64,000 nt of DNA from CBDBCU01 sp965242615 (GTDB lineage Bacteria; Chloroflexota; Dehalococcoidia; Lucifugimonadales; UBA3495), in the NCBI GenBank assembly GCA_965242615.1, contig CBDESR010000005.1, forward strand, positions 1,364,001 through 1,428,000. Reading direction: 5' to 3'. Shown here in pieces: positions 57,873 to 64,000 of the stretch (within the stretch, counting starts at the first letter, position 1; each line of letters opens with the position of its first letter). The translations under genes and the position numbers were made by a program. The notes under the pieces were generated by a model, which had not been told where the DNA came from, searched no databases, and saw nothing but the letters and a program-made list of their open reading frames with translations.

Positions 57873-58436
57873 ATGGTTACGGTTGTTGCTGCTCCCAAGT
57901 TGATTACCGCCGAGGAGTTGCTGTTGATGCCCCGGGACGGGCAGCGTTACGAGCTGCTGCGCGGCGTTGTGGTGGATAAAATGCCTACCGGAGACCACCA
58001 CGGGGATACGGTGCCGTGTATTTCTCATGCGCTGTTCAGTTATGCCGCGGCAAAGGATTACGGCGTAGTCCGCGCCGGGGAGCCGGGCTATCGGCTCGAA
58101 CGGGAGCCGGATACGGTGCGCGCCCCGGATGTGGCTTGGATTGCCCCGGGGCGCATTCCGGAGGGAGCGCAGGGCTATCCGGAATTGGCGCCGGATTTGG
58201 CGGTGGAGGTTAAGTCGCCGGGCAACTCTTATCCGGAATTGGCGGCCAAGGCGGGGATGTGGCTGAGCTATGGCTCAAGAGAGGTTTGGGTGGCGGATCC
58301 GGAGCGGGTTACGATTACGGTGTACCGCCTGTATCAGGAGCCGGTGATTTTGGGCGAGGATGATACGCTGGAGGGCGGCGATTTGCTGCCCGGGTTTGCC
58401 GTGCCGGTTTGGCAGCTGTTCCGGCGGCATCGCTAA
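57873..58436 (+). CDS. Uma2-family (DUF820) PD-(D/E)XK protein, tandem copy 3
   Basis: 187 residues, closest to copy 1 in the C-terminal half, where whole stretches are nearly identical (PELAAKAGMWLSYGSREVWV). Catalytic residues sit in APDLAVEVKSPGNSY. The N-terminal half is more divergent (TGDHHGDTVPCISHALFSY). The TACAAT promoter and leader are repeated as in copy 1, so the duplicated unit includes the control region. Confidence 0.88.
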   Translation: MVTVVAAPKLITAEELLLMPRDGQRYELLRGVVVDKMPTGDHHGDTVPCISHALFSYAAAKDYGVVRAGEPGYRLEREPDTVRAPDVAWIAPGRIPEGAQGYPELAPDLAVEVKSPGNSYPELAAKAGMWLSYGSREVWVADPERVTITVYRLYQEPVILGEDDTLEGGDLLPGFAVPVWQLFRRHR

Positions 58437-58483
58437 TCCGCTTTACCATAGCCCATTGCCTTGCCGGGCGGGTTCACGCCGGG

Positions 58484-59428
58484 TCAGGTTGGGCGGAAGG
58501 GGGGGATGATTTCGTTGGCGATGGTTTCAATGTGGCGGACGCGCTCCTCCCGGGGGCAGGCTACGCTGAAAATGATGTGCCGGGCCCCGGCGTCAATATA
58601 TTCCTGCAAGCGGTCGATGCACTGCTGCGGAGGGCCTAACAGGCAATAGTTGCAGACGATATTAAGAAAATCGCCGCCGTAAAGATAGCGGCCGCCCAAG
58701 GCAATGGCGGCCGCTTCCGCCGCTTCCTGCTCATTCGGGTAGATGGCAATGTAGGGAAAGAAAGCCCATTGAAAGGCGGTCAAGTCGCGGTTTTCCGCTT
58801 GGGCAAGTTGCCGGATTTGGGCCACGCTGTCTTGGTAACGCTGGGGGCTGTAGAAGTAGGGCAGCCAGCCATCGCCGTAGCGGACGGCGCGGCGCATGGC
58901 GGCATCCCGGCGGCCGGCGACCCAGACCGGCGGGCCGGGACGTTGCGCCGGCGGCGGGTTCAGGGTTACATCCTCCAGTTGAAAGTGGCGGCCTTGGTAA
59001 GAAACGCCGGTTTCCGCCCACAGGCGACGCAATACAGCCAGACATTCATTAGTGCGGCGGCCGCGCTGGGTTACTTCCAGCCCGGCGGCGGCGAACTCCA
59101 TGGGAAACTCCCCGCCGACGCCAACGCCCAAGGTCAAGCGGCCGTTAGACGCAATATCCAAAGTAGCGGTGAGTTTAGCCAGGGTCAGGGGATGGTAGAA
59201 AGGCGTCAGCAGGATGGAGGAAAGCAAGCGGATGTTGGTCGTGGCCCCGGCGGCGACGGCCAGCAGCGGCAGGGCGGCGTGGGTCGGGCCGGGGGGATTG
59301 CCGCGCATAAAATGTTCCCCGGCAGCCAGATATTCATAGCCCAATTCCTCGAGCCAGCGGGCTTCGGCGGCGATTTCGGCGGCGCCTAATACTACGCTGG
59401 CGCCGAAGTGGAGTTCCGGTTGCGGCAT
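58484..59428 (-). CDS. LLM-class F420-dependent oxidoreductase
   Basis: 314 residues of the luciferase-like TIM barrel. Typical parts are ARWLEELGYEYLAAGEHFMRG, TNIRLLSSILLTPFYHPLTLAKLTATLDIASNGRLTLGVGVGGE and PPVWVAGRRDAAMRRAVRYGDGWLPYFYSP. It probably uses F420 for hydride transfer to an unknown organic substrate. It stands alone, divergent from the SDR gene. Confidence 0.88.
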   Translation of the reverse strand: MPQPELHFGASVVLGAAEIAAEARWLEELGYEYLAAGEHFMRGNPPGPTHAALPLLAVAAGATTNIRLLSSILLTPFYHPLTLAKLTATLDIASNGRLTLGVGVGGEFPMEFAAAGLEVTQRGRRTNECLAVLRRLWAETGVSYQGRHFQLEDVTLNPPPAQRPGPPVWVAGRRDAAMRRAVRYGDGWLPYFYSPQRYQDSVAQIRQLAQAENRDLTAFQWAFFPYIAIYPNEQEAAEAAAIALGGRYLYGGDFLNIVCNYCLLGPPQQCIDRLQEYIDAGARHIIFSVACPREERVRHIETIANEIIPPFRPT

Positions 59429-59540
59429 TAAGCTGTCTCCTGCGATTTATCCGGTTTTTCGGGGGCAATTTTCCCCGGCTAGTATAGCCCATTTAAGCCG
59501 GGTTTTATATTACAATGGAATCGTCAGGAAAGGGGGCGTT

Positions 59541-60494
59541 ATGACGGTTCTGGTTACCGGGGCAACCGGGTTCCTGGGGCGGCAGGTGGTGGCGAAACTG
59601 CTCGAGCATAACTATGCGGTGCGCTGCTTGGTGCATAGCCCGGGGCGGGAGCGGATTTTTCCGCCGGGCGCGGTGGATGTTTATTACGGGTCAATTGACG
59701 ATGGCAACGCTCTGGAAAGCGCCTGCCGGGGGGTGCAGCAGGTAGTTCACTTGGTCGCGGTCATCCGGGAGGGCAAGGGCAGCACTTTCGACGGCATCAA
59801 CCGGGAGGGAGTGGCCCGGGTGGTCGCCGCCGCCAAAGCCGCCGGCGGGGTGCAGCATTTCGTCCAGGTCAGCGCAATGGGCGCGGCTAATGACCCGGCG
59901 TATCCCTATTTGTTGAGCAAGTGGCAGGGCGAGCGGGCGGCAGCCGAAAGCGGTCTGCCGTACACCATCCTGCGTCCCTGCATCATCTTTGGCGAAGGGG
60001 ATGAGTTTCTGAACTCGATGGCGGCTTTGGTACGGCTGTTTCCCCTGGTGCCGGTGGCGGCGAGCGGCCGCAATCGGTTGCAGCCGATTCATGTCGAGGA
60101 TGTAGCCCAGTGCGTTGCCTTGTCCCTGTCCCGCGGGGATTTGCTGGGGCGGACCGTGGAAATCGGCGGGCCGGAGCAGCTTTCCTATAACCAAATCGTC
60201 CGCGCCGTGGCCCGGGCGATGGGCAAACGGCGGGGGCGCATCCATATTCCCCTGTGGCTGATGGGAATGAATGTGGCGGTGATGCAGCGGGTAATGCGGC
60301 GGCCGCCGATTACTACCGAAATGCTGAAAATGCTGCGGGTGCGGAATGTCGCCGAGTTGGGGGCGGTTGCGGAAACCTACGGCTTTACGCCGCGGCGGCT
60401 GGAGGGTAACATTGGCTTTGTGAACCGGGTATCGGTGGGCGACGCCTTGCGGATTAACCTGGGGGCGCCGCCACGGCACATCCGGGATCATTAG
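59541..60494 (+). CDS. NAD(P)-binding atypical SDR (NDUFA9-like)
   Basis: 317 residues. The nucleotide-binding motif VLVTGATGFLGRQVVAKLLE opens the protein. GVQHFVQVSAMGA and YPYLLSKWQGE take the place of the SDR Ser and Tyr-x(3)-Lys region (Tyr-Leu-Leu-Ser-Lys), and LRPCIIFGEGDEFLN follows. This is the pattern of complex I NDUFA9-like proteins and related epimerase-like SDRs. It may bind NADPH in membrane lipid or quinone metabolism. ATG 59541 follows AGGGGGCG. Confidence 0.82.
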   Translation: MTVLVTGATGFLGRQVVAKLLEHNYAVRCLVHSPGRERIFPPGAVDVYYGSIDDGNALESACRGVQQVVHLVAVIREGKGSTFDGINREGVARVVAAAKAAGGVQHFVQVSAMGAANDPAYPYLLSKWQGERAAAESGLPYTILRPCIIFGEGDEFLNSMAALVRLFPLVPVAASGRNRLQPIHVEDVAQCVALSLSRGDLLGRTVEIGGPEQLSYNQIVRAVARAMGKRRGRIHIPLWLMGMNVAVMQRVMRRPPITTEMLKMLRVRNVAELGAVAETYGFTPRRLEGNIGFVNRVSVGDALRINLGAPPRHIRDH

Positions 60495-60571
60495 AGCGGG
60501 CGGGGGGACGCTGTTTTGATTATTCGGGATTCCCGTGGGCGCGGGAAGGACGATTAAGGGGCTAGGGCGGA

Positions 60572-61945
60572 ATGAACTATCGGCAAGCCATTGACTACCT
60601 GCTGTCGCTGGTGGACCACGAGCGGCAGACGCCGGCGTTGCCGCGGCAAAAGCGGATTTATGACTTGGGGCGGATGACGGCGCTGCTGGAAATGCTGGGC
60701 AATCCGCATCTGGCAATTCCCACCATTCACATTGCCGGCACCAAGGGGAAAGGCAGCACGGCGGCGATGGTCGATGCGGTATTGTCTGCCGCCGGCTACC
60801 GCACCGGGTTTTATTCCTCGCCGCATTTGCATACCTTTCGGGAACGGATCCGGCGGGACACCCAGCCCATTGGGGAAAGCCAATTTGCCGGTTTGGTCGA
60901 GCAACTGCTGCCGGCGGCGCAGCGGCTGGGGGATGATACTGACTTGGGGCCGGTTTCCCTGTTCGAGTTTATGACCGGGATGGCGTTTCAAGGTTTTGCC
61001 CAAGACCGGGTGGATTTTCAGACCATCGAGGTGGGCTTGGGCGGGCGGTTGGACGCTACTAATGTAGTGTCTCCGGCGGTCGGCGCGATAACTTCAATCA
61101 GCCTGGACCACACCGCCATTCTGGGCGATACGGTGGGGCAGATTGCGGCGGACAAAGCCGGCATTATCAAAGCCGGCGTTCCGGTGGTAGTCGCGCCGCA
61201 AAGCCCGGAGGCAATGGGGCCGATTTTAGCCGCGGCGCAGGAAAAGCAAGCGCCGCTGATTCGAGGGGGCCGGGATGTAACCTGGCAGGGCGGCGTGGCG
61301 GACCCGGATGGGCAAGAGTTGACGGTGCAGGGACGGCGCGGCCGCTATAACCTGCGGATTCCGCTACTGGGGCAACATCAGCAGGAAAATGCGGCGGTGG
61401 CGGTGGGTGTTTTGGAGACTTTGCAGGAGCAGGGGCATACGATCCCGGAGCGCGCGGTAGTGGAGGGAATGGCGCAAGTATCTTGGCCGGGGCGGCTGGA
61501 AGTTTTGTCCCGCCAGCCCACGGTGATTGCCGACGGGGCGCACAATGTCTATTCGATGGCTACTCTGTTGGCTGCCCTGGCGCAAGGCTTTGACTACCGG
61601 CGGCTGATTTTCATTGCCGGATTTTCCCGGGATAAAAGCGTAGCCGGGATGGTCGAGGTAATCGCCGGGGTCAAGCCCACGATTATTGCCGCCCGTTCCC
61701 GGCATCCCCGTTCGGTGCCGCCGGCCGCCATCGCCGATTTGTTCCGCAACAACGGCATTGACGGCGTGCCGGAAAGGGATACGGTAGCGGCGGCGTTAGA
61801 ACTGGCCCGGGAATTGGCGGGGCCGGAGGATTTAATCGTGGCGGCCGGCTCCCTGTTTGTGGCGGCGGAACTGCGGGAGGCGGTTCTGGGGATTGCAGCG
61901 GAGTTGTACCCGGATTTGCTGCCGGTGGATTTGCGGGCCGGGTAA
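60572..61945 (+). CDS. folC: Folylpolyglutamate synthase / dihydrofolate synthase
   Basis: 457 residues. The Mur-ligase ATP loop IHIAGTKGKGSTAAMVDAVL lies near residue 50, followed by TGFYSSPHLHTFRERI, EVGLGGRLDATNVV, SISLDHTAILGDTVGQIAADKAGIIK and VIADGAHN. It adds glutamate to folates. It starts 77 bases after the SDR gene and is followed by fabF in the same direction. Confidence 0.94.
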   Translation: MNYRQAIDYLLSLVDHERQTPALPRQKRIYDLGRMTALLEMLGNPHLAIPTIHIAGTKGKGSTAAMVDAVLSAAGYRTGFYSSPHLHTFRERIRRDTQPIGESQFAGLVEQLLPAAQRLGDDTDLGPVSLFEFMTGMAFQGFAQDRVDFQTIEVGLGGRLDATNVVSPAVGAITSISLDHTAILGDTVGQIAADKAGIIKAGVPVVVAPQSPEAMGPILAAAQEKQAPLIRGGRDVTWQGGVADPDGQELTVQGRRGRYNLRIPLLGQHQQENAAVAVGVLETLQEQGHTIPERAVVEGMAQVSWPGRLEVLSRQPTVIADGAHNVYSMATLLAALAQGFDYRRLIFIAGFSRDKSVAGMVEVIAGVKPTIIAARSRHPRSVPPAAIADLFRNNGIDGVPERDTVAAALELARELAGPEDLIVAAGSLFVAAELREAVLGIAAELYPDLLPVDLRAG

Positions 61946-61995
61946 AGGCAAGGCGACACGGCGGGTCAAGCGCATTATTCATAACGGTTGCGGTT

Positions 61996-63246
61996 ATGGC
62001 TAGGGAAAGGAAACGGGTTGTAGTTACCGGGGTGGGGGCTATTACCCCCCTGGGGCAAACCCTGGAAGCGTTTTGGGCGAACCTGACGGCGGGCCAGTCC
62101 GGCATCGGGCCGATGACCTTGTGCGACCCGACCGGCTATCCCTGCCGCATTGCCGGGGAAGTGCGCGATTTTGACCCGGCCCAATACCTTGACCGGCGGG
62201 AAGCCCGGCGAATGGCGCGCTTTTCCCAATTGGCGGTGGCGGCGGCATTGACGGCGGTAGCGGCGGCCGGGCTGAAAATGGAGCGGGAGGATGCCTACCG
62301 GGTGGGCGTAATTCTGGGCAATGGCAACGGCGGCTTTCCTACTTTGGAGGAGAATTGCCGGATTCTGGCGGCCCGGGGCGGGATGCGGATGTCGCCCTTT
62401 TTCTTTCCGATGGTGCTGCCCAATATGGCGGCGGCCAATGTCAGCCAGCACGTTGGGGCCAAGGGCTACAACTCTACCGCCACTACCGCCTGCGCCGCGT
62501 CGAACCAAGCCATCGGGGAAGCCTTGCAGCTAATCCGACTGGGCGGCGCCGATGTGGTACTGGCTGGCGGCACGGAAGCCGGCATCAGCCAGTTGGGGTT
62601 GGCTGGTTTTGCCGTAATGCGGGCGTTAAGCACCCGGAATGATGAACCGGAAAAAGCCAGCCGCCCCTTTGACGCCGACCGGGATGGGTTTGTGCCATCC
62701 GAGGGTTCGGCGTTACTGGTACTGGAGTCGTTGGAACACGCCATAGCCAGGGACGCCGCTATATTGGCGGAAGTAGCCGGTTTCGGCTGCACGGCGGACG
62801 CGGGACATCTGGTACAACCGGAGGAAACCGGCGGCAGCGCGGCGGAGGCGATGCGGCGGGCGGTAGCGGACGCCGGGCTGGATTTGGCGGCGGTGGATTA
62901 CATCAACGCCCACGGCACTGCGACGCCGCTGAATGACGCCGTGGAAACCCGCGCCATCAAGCGGCTGTTTGGGGAGCGGGCTTATCAAATCCCCATCAGT
63001 TCGACCAAGTCGATGCTGGGGCATTCCCTGGGAGCGTCCGGTTCTTTGGAGGCGGCGGCTTGCGTCAATACGATTGTTACCGGGACAATTCACCCAACGA
63101 TTAACTACGAAACCCCCGACCTGGAGTGTGATTTGGACTATGTGCCGAATGGGGCGCGGCGGCAGGAGGTAAATACGGTTTTGTCCAACGCCTTTGGCTT
63201 TGGGGGACAGAATGCCTGCCTGGTGTTTCGGAAGTTTGCGGGGTAG
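61996..63246 (+). CDS. fabF: 3-oxoacyl-ACP synthase II
   Basis: 416 residues, usual length. The Cys-His-His triad is at TTACAASNQAIG (about C166), INAHGTATPLND (about H306) and KSMLGHSLGASG (about H341). The opening RVVVTGVGAITPLG and the end LSNAFGFGGQNACLVF are standard. It extends fatty acyl chains with malonyl-ACP. It follows folC closely. Confidence 0.95.
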   Translation: MARERKRVVVTGVGAITPLGQTLEAFWANLTAGQSGIGPMTLCDPTGYPCRIAGEVRDFDPAQYLDRREARRMARFSQLAVAAALTAVAAAGLKMEREDAYRVGVILGNGNGGFPTLEENCRILAARGGMRMSPFFFPMVLPNMAAANVSQHVGAKGYNSTATTACAASNQAIGEALQLIRLGGADVVLAGGTEAGISQLGLAGFAVMRALSTRNDEPEKASRPFDADRDGFVPSEGSALLVLESLEHAIARDAAILAEVAGFGCTADAGHLVQPEETGGSAAEAMRRAVADAGLDLAAVDYINAHGTATPLNDAVETRAIKRLFGERAYQIPISSTKSMLGHSLGASGSLEAAACVNTIVTGTIHPTINYETPDLECDLDYVPNGARRQEVNTVLSNAFGFGGQNACLVFRKFAG

Positions 63247-63257
63247 GGCGGCAGCGG

Positions 63258-63683
63258 TCATTCTACCGGGCTGGGCGGCGGGCCGGCCAGGAAACGCTCG
63301 AGGATTAGGGCGGCCGCCGCGGCATCCACGGCCCCCCGGCGCCGGGAGGGTTGCAGGCCGCCCTCCCGGAGCAGCCGTTCCGCGTTCAGGGAAGTAAAGC
63401 GTTCATCGATGGCATAGACCGGCAGGTCGGTGCGTTTCCGCAGTTCCCGTATAAAACCCTGGGCCAGTTGGGCTTGCCGCCCGGTATCCCCGGAGAGTTC
63501 GTAGGGCATCCCGATTACGAAACCCTCGATGTCCCGCTGCTGGGACATTTCCAGAATCCGGGTCAAGTCCCGGGCTAAAGTCTCCCGCTCCAAGTGGCCG
63601 ATGGGAGTAGCCGGCAAGCCGGGGACGCCGCCGGTGGCCATACCAATCCGCCGGTCGCCCAAATCCAGAGCCAGCAAGCGCAT
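63258..63683 (-). CDS. ruvX: Putative pre-16S rRNA nuclease / Holliday junction resolvase-like
   Basis: 141 residues of the YqgF/RuvX family. MRLLALDLGDRRIGMATG carries the first catalytic Asp, FVIGMPYELSGDTG the next conserved block and VYAIDERFTSLNAERLL the Glu. The enzyme trims the 5' end of 16S rRNA. It lies 16 bases after alaS in the same direction, a common arrangement. Confidence 0.92.
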   Translation of the reverse strand: MRLLALDLGDRRIGMATGGVPGLPATPIGHLERETLARDLTRILEMSQQRDIEGFVIGMPYELSGDTGRQAQLAQGFIRELRKRTDLPVYAIDERFTSLNAERLLREGGLQPSRRRGAVDAAAAALILERFLAGPPPSPVE

Positions 63684-63699
63684 TGTGCCGCCGCCCCGG

Positions 63700-64000
63700 C
63701 TAATCCCGGCTGGCCCCGGCTTGGCGCACCAAGTCGGCTACCCGGTTCAAGGCGTTATCGAGATTTGCGGCGTCCCGGCCGCCGGCTTGAGCCATTTCCG
63801 GCTGGCCGCCGCCGCCACCACCCATCAATTTGGCCGCTTCCCGGGCGATGTTGCCGGCGTGGAAGCCCCGGCGGGTCAAGTCGGAAGTAACCATCGTTAC
63901 CAGCAGGGGGTTGCCGTTGACTACCGCGCCCAAGGCGATGACGGCATTTTTAGGATGGCGTTGTTTCAGGAAATCGCCCATTTCCCGCATTCCTTCGGCG
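63700..64000 (-). CDS. alaS: Alanyl-tRNA synthetase, C-terminal part (partial)
   Basis: The last 100 or so residues of AlaRS, running off the window end. VVNGNPLLVTMVTSDLTRRGFHAGNIAREAAKLMGGGGGGQPEMAQAGG is the DHHA1 domain with its Gly-rich loop, and LDNALNRVADLV is the usual end. The start and catalytic domains lie outside the window. Confidence 0.93.
   Translation of the reverse strand, partial: AEGMREMGDFLKQRHPKNAVIALGAVVNGNPLLVTMVTSDLTRRGFHAGNIAREAAKLMGGGGGGQPEMAQAGGRDAANLDNALNRVADLVRQAGASRD

Overview
The window is a GC-rich bacterial chromosome segment. Gene content points to the Chloroflexota, most likely a SAR202/Dehalococcoidia-type lineage. This is an inference from several marks: an extracytoplasmic peptide-binding lipoprotein with a long Val/Glu-rich linker, F420-type oxidoreductases (LLM and PPOX families), UGSC and redoxin selenoproteins, NIPSNAP and Uma2 families, and an anaerobic cobalamin pathway. 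No rRNA or other direct taxonomic marker is present.

Layout. 1-5.9 kb: the end of a membrane protein, a PAP2 phosphatase, nested palindromic repeats, an S9 peptidase, tRNA-Trp/Arg/Ala and a GT39-like glycosyltransferase. 5.9-9.8 kb: accessory stretch with copy A of a ~0.6 kb promoter-bearing non-coding repeat, a membrane protein with a PF-x-EPPP tail, an IS982-like insertion sequence sitting inside a palindromic repeat, and a secreted unknown. 9.8-14.3 kb: dnaE and a small zinc-ribbon protein. 14.6-17.0 kb: an operon of a UGSC selenoprotein (in-frame TGA plus SECIS hairpin), an AIM24 protein and a DGLPVVP protein. 17-20.2 kb: remains of a subtilase locus, guaB3 and a second EPPP-tail protein. 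20.4-22.1 kb: a restriction-modification pair. 22.3-25.7 kb: two tandem small-RNA-like units, nadE and an M42 peptidase. 25.8-28.9 kb: repeat copy B, an HpcH aldolase and a second restriction-modification pair. 28.9-38.6 kb: leuS followed by eight cobalamin genes in one direction. 38.7-45.2 kb: a methyltransferase-nuclease fusion, a PPOX protein, a HEAT protein, an IS remnant, a lipoprotein and a darG-darT system. 45.2-49.8 kb: small-molecule enzymes, vapBC and a third EPPP-tail protein. 49.9-56.3 kb: a peptide-binding lipoprotein, repeat copy C, two tandem redoxin-like selenoproteins with matching SECIS hairpins, an FKBP and an MFS transporter. 56.5-64 kb: three tandem Uma2 genes (the middle one broken), an LLM oxidoreductase, an SDR, folC, fabF, ruvX and the 3' end of alaS.

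The strongest non-obvious signals are these. (1) Three dispersed ~0.6 kb non-coding copies share an identical-geometry promoter (TTGACA-17-CATAAT), conserved hairpins and compensatory changes in a terminal stem. (2) Three selenoprotein genes would be split at TGA by ordinary gene callers, and two of them have SECIS stems that covary with each other. (3) A paralogous family of small membrane proteins is tied together only by its tail. (4) Defence and conflict genes are dense: three DNA methyltransferase/nuclease systems, DarTG, VapBC and Uma2 arrays.
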